From the NCBI GenBank assembly GCA_002361935.1, contig DESD01000017.1, positions 1 to 26,222 of the forward strand: a DNA stretch of 26,222 nt. The letters are read 5' to 3'. The notes beneath the pieces were generated by a model. That model did not search any database. It was not told the origin of the DNA and saw nothing but the letters and a program-made list of their open reading frames with translations. A program made the position numbers and the translations under genes. Origin of the DNA: Ruminococcaceae bacterium UBA3323 (lineage in GTDB: Bacteria; Bacillota; Clostridia; Oscillospirales; Acutalibacteraceae). This document shows positions 7,383 to 14,640 of the stretch, one piece after another; within the stretch, counting starts at the first letter, position 1, and each line of letters starts with the position of its first letter.

Positions 7383-7412
7383 GGCGGTAGTTGCGGAAGT
7401 ACGACTACCGCC
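7383..7412 (+). repeat. GC-rich intercistronic hairpin between dapA and dapB
   Basis: GGCGGTAGT (7383-7391) and ACTACCGCC (7404-7412) form a perfect 9-bp GC-rich stem with a 12-nt loop. No T run follows, so it is not a standard terminator. It may stabilise or process the transcript or tune dapB expression. Confidence 0.65.
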
Positions 7413-7434
7413 AAATTAAAATGAGGAATTTTAA

Positions 7435-8187
7435 ATGACAAGAATTATATTATGCGGTGCAAACGGCAAAATGGGAAGGGTTATTCAAAGCGTAGTAGCT
7501 GGACGTGATAACTGCAAAATTGTTGCCGGTGTTGATTTTAATACGGAAAGCACTGACTTCCCTGTTTACAAGTCGCTTGCTGAAATTACCGAAGATGCTG
7601 ATGTTATCATTGATTTTTCTAATCCTGCTTTGCTTGAAAGCTTGCTGGATTATTCTGCAGGTAAGAATATACCGGTTGTTATCGCAACAACCGGATATGA
7701 TGAAAACCAGAAAAAGATGATTGAAGCCGCTTCCGAAAAAGCACCTGTTTTCTTTACCTATAATATGAGCATCGGAATCAATCTTCTTGCAAATCTTGCT
7801 AAAAAAGCTGTTTCTGTTCTTGGGGATGATTTTGATATTGAAATCGTAGAAAAGCATCATAATCAAAAAATCGATGCACCAAGCGGAACAGCACTTATGC
7901 TTGCTGATGCAATCTGCGAGGAAATCGAAAGGCCGATGAATTACGAATATGATCGCCATTCCAAAAGAGAAAAACGCACAAAAAACGAAATCGGTCTTCA
8001 CGCAATCAGGGGCGGCACAATTGTTGGCGAACACGATATTATTTTCGCAGGCAGAGATGAAATCATAACGCTTTCTCACTCCGCAAGAAGCAAAGAAATT
8101 TTTGCAGTTGGTGCAGTAAATGCGGCTGTATTTATGGCTGATAACAAAGCATCCGGAATGTATACAATGAAAGAGATGATTGAATAA
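7435..8187 (+). CDS. dapB: 4-hydroxy-tetrahydrodipicolinate reductase
   Basis: A 250-residue NAD(P)H-dependent reductase acting after DapA in the lysine/diaminopimelate pathway. The nucleotide-binding loop CGANGKMGR is at residues 7-15. The signature EKHHNQKIDAPSGTA starts at 139 and holds the catalytic His141/His142 and Lys145. The glycine-rich HAIRGGTIVGEH block and the C-terminal dimer region follow. GAGGAATT serves as the ribosome binding site. It is the last gene of the operon and is followed at once by a strong terminator. Confidence 0.97.
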   Translation: MTRIILCGANGKMGRVIQSVVAGRDNCKIVAGVDFNTESTDFPVYKSLAEITEDADVIIDFSNPALLESLLDYSAGKNIPVVIATTGYDENQKKMIEAASEKAPVFFTYNMSIGINLLANLAKKAVSVLGDDFDIEIVEKHHNQKIDAPSGTALMLADAICEEIERPMNYEYDRHSKREKRTKNEIGLHAIRGGTIVGEHDIIFAGRDEIITLSHSARSKEIFAVGAVNAAVFMADNKASGMYTMKEMIE

Positions 8188-8196
8188 TAATTGTTT

Positions 8197-8227
8197 TAAG
8201 GGCACGGTACGTGCCCTTATTTTTTTG
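8197..8227 (+). terminator. Rho-independent terminator of asd-dapA-dapB
   Basis: TAAGGGCACG (8197-8206) and CGTGCCCTTA (8210-8219) form a perfect 10-bp stem with a 3-nt loop, followed by seven T residues. Confidence 0.95.
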
Positions 8228-8239
8228 AAAAAAATTTGA

Positions 8240-8268
8240 ATTACACACGAACAACAAAAGTGTATAAT
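8240..8268 (+). promoter_or_regulatory. Promoter of the two-component operon
   Basis: A perfect TATAAT (8263-8268) has ATTACA (8240-8245, 4 of 6 matches to consensus) 17 nt upstream. It lies between the dapB terminator and the response-regulator gene. Confidence 0.6.
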
Positions 8269-8298
8269 AAAATAAAAGCAGAAAAGGAGGGTTGCAAT

Positions 8299-8967
8299 AT
8301 GTATACGATTTTAATTGCTGACGATGAAGCAAAAATCCGTGAAACAATTAAGGATTATTTTTCAGCAAAGGGATTAAATGTTTTACTTGCGTCAAACGGA
8401 AAAGAAGCAGTTGCGTTAACGGACAGCAAAGATTTTGACTTAATTATTCTTGATGTAATGATGCCTGTTATGGATGGATTAACGGCATGCAAAGTTATAA
8501 GAAAAAGAAGCAATGCACCTGTTCTCTTCCTTTCTGCACTTGGTGAAGAACATGATTTTCTTAACGGATACTCAAGCGGTGCAGACGATTATATTGTAAA
8601 ACCCTTTCCGCTATCTGTTCTGCACGAAAAATGCCTTGCAATGATTAAAAGATACAAAGGAATTTACAAGGAAAATAAAGTAACTGTTTCAGGCATTACT
8701 CTTGATTTAAACGCCCATAAAGTATTTATAGACGAAAACGATATTAACCTTTCCGAAAAAGATTTTCAGCTCCTGAAATACTTGATTGATAACAAGAATA
8801 TTGTTTTAAGCCGTGATTTGATTTTAAACAGAATATGGGGATATGACTTCTTTGGTGATACGAGAGTGGTAGATACTCATATTAAAATAATAAGAAAAGC
8901 ACTCGGAAGCAAAGGAAAACTCATAAAAACTATCATAAACGCAGGCTATGTTTTTAAGGAGGAGTGA
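8299..8967 (+). CDS. OmpR/PhoB-family response regulator
   Basis: A 222-residue DNA-binding response regulator. The receiver domain covers about residues 1-115, with the acidic pair Asp8/Asp9, phospho-acceptor Asp52 in LDVMMP and conserved Lys101 in VKPF. The C-terminal winged helix (about 125-220) ends in the typical RVVDTHIKIIRKALG recognition-helix region and a GYVFKEE finish. The ATG at 8299 is preceded by AGGAGGG; an in-frame ATG at 8236 lacks a ribosome binding site. It is followed 2 nt later by its cognate histidine kinase. The regulated genes and the signal cannot be deduced from the sequence. Confidence 0.95.
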   Translation: MYTILIADDEAKIRETIKDYFSAKGLNVLLASNGKEAVALTDSKDFDLIILDVMMPVMDGLTACKVIRKRSNAPVLFLSALGEEHDFLNGYSSGADDYIVKPFPLSVLHEKCLAMIKRYKGIYKENKVTVSGITLDLNAHKVFIDENDINLSEKDFQLLKYLIDNKNIVLSRDLILNRIWGYDFFGDTRVVDTHIKIIRKALGSKGKLIKTIINAGYVFKEE

Positions 8968-8969
8968 CT

Positions 8970-10547
8970 ATGACAAAGAAAAACAAGAGAATTATTATTC
9001 TGATCAGCATTCTGTTTATTGCAATTTATTCTTTTTCTTCTGTTCAGCTTTACGAATTAGTGGAAAATGAACAAGTATCACACTATTATGATGTATCACG
9101 CGGTTTAAGTGAAAGCTTATATACGCTTGATAATTCAAAAACTTCAAACGAATTAATATCCTACTTAAGTTCCAATTATTATGATTTAGATGCGTTTGCA
9201 TGGGGTGTTGCACTTTATAATAAAGACTGTGAAATCGTTGCCCGAACCGGGTCATACATTCAGATAGCTTATTTGGGAAAGAAAAAAAATGAATTTATCT
9301 ATATTGATAAATATTTAACTTCCGAAATAAAGAAACAAATTTCTGATTATATTAAAAGTTTTAAGTATAAAACATCATATATTCTTATAAATGAATTGAA
9401 TTATATCGAAAACAATGGAAATAAAATCCCTGTTTCGTTTACAATTTCTGATCCGAATCTCATGTATGACCCAATAAAAGTAATTCTATCAGATGAAAAA
9501 AATTATAAAACATTAACAAATCATTCAGATAAATCCAATCTATTTGTCGGTTTTATGGATATTGATGAGGAAGGCTATATTCATAAAGAGTTTGATGAAG
9601 TGAATGACTATTTCGAAAATTTTGATGCCGATAAAATCAAGTCTTTATTTTTGTCTCACTCCGGCGGAGGCAGCGACTCACATGACGGAAAGGAATACAG
9701 CGGATATCTGGAATTTGCCGATGGAGCTTATGTGGTTGTTATCAGAGTAATATTTAACTATAGATTGGAAACATTGAAATCGTTAACATTCCGAAGTGTT
9801 ATGATAAACCAAACGATTTGTTATATTGTTTTTTATCTGATTGCTTTAATCTCATTAATAACATATTTCAAAAAAAATAAAAAACATGAAAATATAAAAA
9901 AGGCTTTCACAAATGCGGCAGCGCACGAGCTAAAAACACCTCTGGCCGTTATTGAAAACCAATGCGAATGCATTATGGAAAATATTGCACCTGAGAAAAA
10001 CGCTGAATATATCAATTCCATTTACTCTGAAGCGTTAAGAATGAACAAGCTTGTTGCTTCTTTTCTGCAATACAATCGTTTGGCATCTGCCGATAATATA
10101 ACAATAGAAAAACAAAAACTTGATGGAATAGTTAATATTGAAATAGAAAAGTATCAAACCTATTTCAGCACAAAAAATATAAGTCTTGAAACAGAAATTC
10201 ATGAAAATGCCATAATTAAATGCAATGCTGCATTGCTTTCTCTTGTAATAGACAATTATTTATCCAATGCAATAAAGCATACCGAAAGCGGCAAAACAAT
10301 CAGAATATCGCTGTTAAAGTATAATAATTCATACAAATTTTCAGTATATAACGAGGGTGCACAGATACCTGATGAATATAAAGATATGCTGTTTAATGTG
10401 CTTTACAAAACAGATAAAGCCAGAAGCCGTGAAGATAATTCAACCGGTATGGGACTAGCCATATGCAAAGAAATCTTAGATCAGCATAAATTCAAATATG
10501 GATACTCAAATAAAAGAAATGGCGTAGAATTTTACTTTACAACATAA
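8970..10547 (+). CDS. Sensor histidine kinase
   Basis: A 525-residue membrane sensor kinase. The first helix (about 7-26) and second helix (about 277-300) bracket an extracytoplasmic sensor of about 250 residues with no family I can name. The dimerisation/phospho-acceptor box is AAAHELKTPL with His319. The N box is IDNYLSNAIKHT (Asn429, Asn433). The G1 region is NEGAQIP, a relaxed form, and the G2 region is STGMGLAICKEI. There is almost no linker between the second helix and the H box, so no HAMP domain. The ATG at 8970 is preferred over a GTG at 8964 because AAGGAGG sits 7 nt before it. It pairs with the response regulator directly upstream. Confidence 0.95.
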   Translation: MTKKNKRIIILISILFIAIYSFSSVQLYELVENEQVSHYYDVSRGLSESLYTLDNSKTSNELISYLSSNYYDLDAFAWGVALYNKDCEIVARTGSYIQIAYLGKKKNEFIYIDKYLTSEIKKQISDYIKSFKYKTSYILINELNYIENNGNKIPVSFTISDPNLMYDPIKVILSDEKNYKTLTNHSDKSNLFVGFMDIDEEGYIHKEFDEVNDYFENFDADKIKSLFLSHSGGGSDSHDGKEYSGYLEFADGAYVVVIRVIFNYRLETLKSLTFRSVMINQTICYIVFYLIALISLITYFKKNKKHENIKKAFTNAAAHELKTPLAVIENQCECIMENIAPEKNAEYINSIYSEALRMNKLVASFLQYNRLASADNITIEKQKLDGIVNIEIEKYQTYFSTKNISLETEIHENAIIKCNAALLSLVIDNYLSNAIKHTESGKTIRISLLKYNNSYKFSVYNEGAQIPDEYKDMLFNVLYKTDKARSREDNSTGMGLAICKEILDQHKFKYGYSNKRNGVEFYFTT

Positions 10548-10575
10548 AAACGACGAGGTTTAACCTCGTCGTTTT
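10547..10575. terminator. Bidirectional terminator
   Basis: AAAACGACGAGGTT (10547-10560) and AACCTCGTCGTTTT (10562-10575) are perfectly complementary. The A/T ends give a U run in either direction, so it ends both the kinase transcript (+) and the converging cysE-cysS-reductase transcript (-). Confidence 0.9.
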
Positions 10576-10589
10576 ACTTATATACAATA

Positions 10590-11729
10590 CTATTTATTAA
10601 AGAATTCTCCAACCTTGCCGTGCAGAAGCTCAGGAATTTTAATACCCTGCGGACAATGAGATGCACATTTACCGCATTCGATACAGGCAGATGCATTATT
10701 CTCAGCAGGAATTGTTTTATATTTTTCAATACTTTCCTCTTCAGCGCATTCCCCATTTGCACACTGATTATAATAAGAAAAAATTGTTGAAATCTTAATA
10801 CCTTTAGGGCAATCAGCACAATAGTCACAGCCTGTGCAGGGAACAATATTCTTTTCATTCATTATGGAAGCAGCATTGAAACAGATATTATTCTCACTTT
10901 CCGTAAAGGGCGCAAAATTCGTTAATGTATCAATATTATCATCAAGCTGTTCTATAGAATTCATACCGCTGAGAATGGTTACAACGTTCGGAAGGCTTGC
11001 ACAAAAACCGATTGCCCAGCTTGCAACTGACTTTTCCGGTTTTGCCTTTTTGAACATGGCTTCAATATCGTTAGAAACATCCGCAAGCTTTCCGCCTCTG
11101 ACAGGTTCCATTATAATAACAGGGATTCCCGCTTCGGTAAGAATATCATATTGCTCTTTTGCTTTTTGATTTGTCCAATCAAGATAATTAAGCTGAATTT
11201 GTGCAAAATCCCAATGGTGAGCAGCAACGATTTCCTTTAAATCCTCAATTGTTCCATGAAAAGAAAAGCCGATATTCTTAATTCTTCCCTCTTCCTGCTT
11301 TTTCTTAACAAATTCATAAGCGCCGAATTCCTCGCATTTAGCAAAATTTTTAGCATCAAGAGAATGAAGAAGATAATTGTCAAAATATTCAGCACCTGTT
11401 CTTTCAAGCTGATTTTTAAACACCTTTTTCATATCGGCAGGCTTTTTACACATCCAAATGGGAAGCTTATCAGCAAGATAATAGCTTTCCCTTGGATATT
11501 TTGAAAGTGCGGTTCCGATAAACTTTTCGCTTTTTCCTACATGATACATATATGCAGTATCAAAGTAATTGATTCCGTTTTCAATTGCGTAATCAACAAG
11601 CTTCTGCGCTTCTTTGTAATCAATCAGCGGATTTGCTTCTCTTTTAATTTTGGTTTTAACAGGCAGACGCATTGTTCCAAGACCAAGTCTTGAAAGCTTG
11701 GTATCTTTAAAAGGCACTTTATCTATCAT
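10590..11729 (-). CDS. Aldo/keto reductase with C-terminal 4Fe-4S dicluster domain
   Basis: A 379-residue oxidoreductase. The N-terminal aldo/keto reductase barrel has the catalytic tetrad Asp57 and Tyr62 (FDTAYMY), Lys88 (ADKLP) and His122 (LLHSLD). From about residue 290 it carries a ferredoxin-like module with two cysteine clusters: Cys298-X2-Cys301-X2-Cys304-X2-Cys307-Pro and Cys349-X2-Cys352-X2-Cys355-X3-Cys359-Pro, expected to bind two [4Fe-4S] clusters. This fusion is common in anaerobic Clostridia; substrate and electron partner are unknown. The ATG at 11729 is chosen for AAGGAG 7 nt upstream; the in-frame extension upstream lies inside cysS. It starts 4 nt after the cysS stop, so it belongs to the T-box-controlled cysteine operon. 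Confidence 0.93.
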   Translation of the reverse strand: MIDKVPFKDTKLSRLGLGTMRLPVKTKIKREANPLIDYKEAQKLVDYAIENGINYFDTAYMYHVGKSEKFIGTALSKYPRESYYLADKLPIWMCKKPADMKKVFKNQLERTGAEYFDNYLLHSLDAKNFAKCEEFGAYEFVKKKQEEGRIKNIGFSFHGTIEDLKEIVAAHHWDFAQIQLNYLDWTNQKAKEQYDILTEAGIPVIIMEPVRGGKLADVSNDIEAMFKKAKPEKSVASWAIGFCASLPNVVTILSGMNSIEQLDDNIDTLTNFAPFTESENNICFNAASIMNEKNIVPCTGCDYCADCPKGIKISTIFSYYNQCANGECAEEESIEKYKTIPAENNASACIECGKCASHCPQGIKIPELLHGKVGEFFNK

Positions 11730-11733
11730 AGTC

Positions 11734-13131
11734 TTACTCCTTAGTCCACGTAACACCCTGCGGTGTATCCTTAAGAATAATTCCCTTTGCTTTTAATTCA
11801 TCACGGATTCTGTCGGCAGTAGCCCAATCCTTATTTTTTCTTGCTTCCTGACGTTGCTCAATAAGCGCTTCTATTTCAGAATCAAGATCATTTTCCTTTC
11901 TGTTGTAAAGAAGTCCCAAAACATCTGAAAGCTCATCAAAAAGCTTTGCTGCGTATTCACAAACCGCCTTTGAAACAGGCTTATCAAGAATTTTAGTATT
12001 AATATCCTTTGTTAGATCAAACAACGCTGAAATACCGTCAGCAGTATTCAAATCATCATCCATGGCAGTGATAAACTGATTGCGCCTCTCAGAAAGCGCA
12101 GAAATCAGTTTGTCATCATCCGATGATGTTTCATCAACAGCATTTTTAATTGCAAAATCAAGGCTGTCACGGCATGTATAAAGCCTTTCAAGCGAAGACT
12201 TGCACTGTTCGACAATTTCAAGATTATAGTTAATAGGTGTACGATAATGAGCAGAAATCAGAAAATATCGGATAACCTCATATCCGTAAGCATTTGCAAT
12301 TTCACGGACTGTTTTAAAATTACCGAGTGATTTGCTCATTTTAACATTATCAACATTAATATAGCCGTTGTGCATCCAATATTTTGAGAAAGTACAACCG
12401 TTTGCACATTCACTCTGGGCAATCTCGTTTTCATGATGCGGAAAAATCAAATCCTGACCGCCGCAGTGAATATCAATCGTTTCGCCAAGATACTTTCTGT
12501 TCATTGCAGAGCACTCAATATGCCAGCCCGGTCTGCCCTTACCCCAAGGGGATTCCCAATAAGGCTCTCCCTCTTTCGCGCCTTTCCACAAAGCAAAATC
12601 AAGCGGATCTTCCTTGATATCACCAACTGCAATTCTTGCACCGCTTACCAAATCCTCAATAGGCTGATGAGATAATTTTCCATACTCTTTGAATTTAAGC
12701 GTTCTGAAATACACATCGCCGTTAACTGCATAGGCATAACCCTTATCTTCAAGAGATTTGATAATATCAATAATTTCATCAATATTCTCAGTAGCCTTCG
12801 GATGAATGGTAGCATCTTTGAAATTCAAGCCATGTGCATCCGTCCAGAACTCCTCTATGTATTTTTTTGAAACTTCCTCGAAGCTTATGCCCTCTTCATT
12901 TGCTCTGTTGATAATCTTATCATCAATATCGGTGAAGTTCTGAACGAACTTAACATTATAGCCTCTGTATTCAAGATATCTTCTTAATACGTCAAAAACG
13001 CACAGCGGTCTTGCATTACCGATATGAATATAATTATAAACTGTGGGTCCGCATGCGTAAATTTTAACCTCATTTTCATCAACAGGAATAAACTCTTCCT
13101 TTGTTTTGGACATAGTATTGAAAATTCTCAT
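11734..13131 (-). CDS. cysS: Cysteinyl-tRNA synthetase
   Basis: A 465-residue class I aminoacyl-tRNA synthetase that charges tRNA-Cys. The HIGH-type motif is HIGN (36-39) and the KMSKS motif is at 264-268. The active-site zinc ligands that recognise cysteine are visible as Cys27 (YACGPTVYNY), Cys207 (WHIECSAM), His232 and Glu236 (PHHENE). Length is normal for the family. The start overlaps the cysE stop in an ATGA arrangement, indicating translational coupling. The operon is led by a cysteine T-box, so CysS rises when charged tRNA-Cys falls. Confidence 0.98.
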   Translation of the reverse strand: MRIFNTMSKTKEEFIPVDENEVKIYACGPTVYNYIHIGNARPLCVFDVLRRYLEYRGYNVKFVQNFTDIDDKIINRANEEGISFEEVSKKYIEEFWTDAHGLNFKDATIHPKATENIDEIIDIIKSLEDKGYAYAVNGDVYFRTLKFKEYGKLSHQPIEDLVSGARIAVGDIKEDPLDFALWKGAKEGEPYWESPWGKGRPGWHIECSAMNRKYLGETIDIHCGGQDLIFPHHENEIAQSECANGCTFSKYWMHNGYINVDNVKMSKSLGNFKTVREIANAYGYEVIRYFLISAHYRTPINYNLEIVEQCKSSLERLYTCRDSLDFAIKNAVDETSSDDDKLISALSERRNQFITAMDDDLNTADGISALFDLTKDINTKILDKPVSKAVCEYAAKLFDELSDVLGLLYNRKENDLDSEIEALIEQRQEARKNKDWATADRIRDELKAKGIILKDTPQGVTWTKE

Positions 13132-13769
13132 TTAAGCTTTTCCTCCAATTCTTTTATTTTAAGCTTCAGCCCTTCTATTTCATTTAAATTATTTCGGATA
13201 GCAGTCATAACAGGGTCAGGAATATTGATCTGATCAAGGTCATCAACCCGTTCGCCGTGAATTCTGACAACCTCACCCGGAACACCGACAACCGTGCAAT
13301 TCGGCTCAACATCCCGAACAACAACAGCACCGGCAGCAACCTTTGCATTTTTGCCGACAGTTATCGGACCAAGCACCTTTGCACCGGCACCGATCATTAC
13401 ACCGCTTTCAATAGTGGGATGCCTTTTCCCGATGTCTTTTCCGGTTCCGCCAAGGGTAACACCCTGATAAATCATTACATCGTCACCGATTTCCGTTGTT
13501 TCACCAATAACGATACCATGACCATGATCTATGCAGACACGTCTGCCGATTGTTGCTCCCGGATGAATTTCTATCCCTGTTTTATGAGCACTTCGCTGAC
13601 TGATTAATCTTGCAATAAAGGGCATATTGTGATTTAAAAACCACTTTGCCTTTTTGTGGCTTCTTAATGCCTTAAAGCCCGGATAAAGCAAAACGATTTC
13701 AATAGGACTTCTTGCTGCGGGATCGTGATCCATAAAGCTTTTAACGGATTCTTTAAAATCTTTAAACAT
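13128..13769 (-). CDS. cysE: Serine O-acetyltransferase
   Basis: A 213-residue enzyme that makes O-acetylserine from serine and acetyl-CoA, the first step of cysteine synthesis. It is the short form of about 200 residues (EpsC-like). An N-terminal helical part precedes left-handed beta-helix hexapeptide repeats (about 65-170), including IHPGATIG, IDHGHGIVIGET with the catalytic His region, and MIYQGVTLGG. The C-terminus from about 190 is a predicted coiled coil (EIEGLKLKIKELEEKLK). AGGAGG precedes the ATG. It is the first gene after the T-box leader and overlaps cysS by 4 nt. Enzyme supply and tRNA charging for cysteine are therefore controlled together. Confidence 0.97.
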   Translation of the reverse strand: MFKDFKESVKSFMDHDPAARSPIEIVLLYPGFKALRSHKKAKWFLNHNMPFIARLISQRSAHKTGIEIHPGATIGRRVCIDHGHGIVIGETTEIGDDVMIYQGVTLGGTGKDIGKRHPTIESGVMIGAGAKVLGPITVGKNAKVAAGAVVVRDVEPNCTVVGVPGEVVRIHGERVDDLDQINIPDPVMTAIRNNLNEIEGLKLKIKELEEKLK

Positions 13770-13788
13770 AAAATCCTCCTAACAAACT

Positions 13789-13822
13789 AAAAATAAAAAG
13801 CCTCTGCCATAATGACAGAGGC
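13789..13822 (-). terminator. T-box intrinsic terminator
   Basis: Minus-strand GCCTCTGTC (13822-13814) pairs with GGCAGAGGC (13808-13800) over an ATTAT loop and is followed by TTTTTATTTTT. Its 5' arm overlaps the 3' part of the antiterminator (CTCT), so the two structures exclude each other. Confidence 0.95.
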
Positions 13823-14040
13823 AATATAATTGCGGTTCCACTCTTTCTTTTACTCAGCTGCATCTCAACAGCTTTGCCGATAACGGTGCTTACCGTCGCA
13901 AAATACTTACATTTCCTTTGCGAAACTCACAAGTGCATTTCAATGAATTCTTAATATGAGCATTTCAGCAGGCAGCCCACTCTCTGAAGAAAGAACAGTC
14001 ATTTACTTCTCTTGTTCAAAGTCTTTAAATATTTAATACA
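13789..14040 (-). promoter_or_regulatory. Cysteine-specific T-box riboswitch leader
   Basis: On the minus strand the stem I specifier loop is closed below by ACAAG/CTTGT and above by AATGA/TCATT. It carries the AGUA...GAA loop-E pattern and GAAATGCA, with specifier codon TGC (13937-13935), which is cysteine. The T-box AGAGTGGAACCGC is at 13844-13832. The antiterminator is fully readable: AGAG (13844-13841), bulge TGGAACC (13840-13834), GCAAT/ATTGC stem, then CTCT (13820-13817). The bulge TGGA pairs with a tRNA ending UCCA, matching the U73 discriminator of bacterial tRNA-Cys. Uncharged tRNA-Cys should favour readthrough into cysE-cysS-reductase. Confidence 0.97.
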
Positions 14041-14045
14041 ATAAT

Positions 14046-14073
14046 ATTATAGCAAAAAAAGTTCATTTTGCAA
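14046..14073 (-). promoter_or_regulatory. Promoter of the T-box/cysE operon
   Basis: Minus-strand TTGCAA (14073-14068), a 16-nt spacer, and TGC-TATAAT (-10 at 14051-14046, extended form). Transcription would start near 14039, right at the T-box leader. It lies beyond the pgsA stop. Confidence 0.8.
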
Positions 14074-14076
14074 CTA

Positions 14077-14640
14077 TTATTTTGTTTCTATTAAAAACCA
14101 ACCGTCTTTTGTGTACTTAATTCCGGATAAAACGGAAACAACGCAGGCAATCCAGAATAAAACAGCAGCAATTATTTTTAAAATATCATCATTTATTACA
14201 TTGCCGGCTATTTCATTAAATGCAAGAGAAAGGAAAATTATTCCGGTTGATGACATCTGAAGGAAGGTTTTTGCTTTTCCGAATTTGTTTGCAGCAATAA
14301 CCTTACCTTTGTAAGCGGCAATCATACGAACACCGCTTACAAGGAATTCTCTTGCAAGCATAAGGGAAAAACAAACAATATCGCAGTATCCGAACTTCAC
14401 CATAATTATAAACGCTGTCATAACAAGCGCTTTATCGGCAAGAGGATCCATAAGCTTTCCGAAATCCGTAACAAGATGCCTTTTTCTTGCAATATTTCCA
14501 TCTACCGTATCACTTACACAGCCAAGAAAATAAACAACAAGCGCTGCAGCCCAGTGATATGGAAAAGGAATAAGAACAGCCGCCAAAAGAACAGGAACTG
14601 TTATCATTCTGAATATTGTTATTTTATTTGGTAAATTCAT
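14077..14640 (-). CDS. pgsA: CDP-diacylglycerol-glycerol-3-phosphate 3-phosphatidyltransferase
   Basis: A 187-residue membrane enzyme making phosphatidylglycerol phosphate, the route to phosphatidylglycerol and cardiolipin. The CDP-alcohol phosphotransferase signature DX2DGX2ARX8GX3DX3D is complete: Asp44, Asp47, Asp65 and Asp69 in SDTVDGNIAR...FGKLMDPLAD. Several hydrophobic helices surround it. The N-terminal MNLPNKITIFRM is typical. The ATG at 14640 overlaps the rimO stop as ATGA, with GGAGA 9 nt before it; an in-frame GTG at 14649 sits directly against the SD and is unlikely. It is the last gene of recA-recX-rimO-pgsA. Confidence 0.95.
   Translation of the reverse strand: MNLPNKITIFRMITVPVLLAAVLIPFPYHWAAALVVYFLGCVSDTVDGNIARKRHLVTDFGKLMDPLADKALVMTAFIIMVKFGYCDIVCFSLMLAREFLVSGVRMIAAYKGKVIAANKFGKAKTFLQMSSTGIIFLSLAFNEIAGNVINDDILKIIAAVLFWIACVVSVLSGIKYTKDGWFLIETK

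Noticed and set aside
7450..8205. 251-codon open frame on the minus strand opposite dapB
   Set aside because: It lies antisense to a well-supported dapB, its product is rich in Cys, Phe and Ile without any family resemblance, and it has no fitting operon context.
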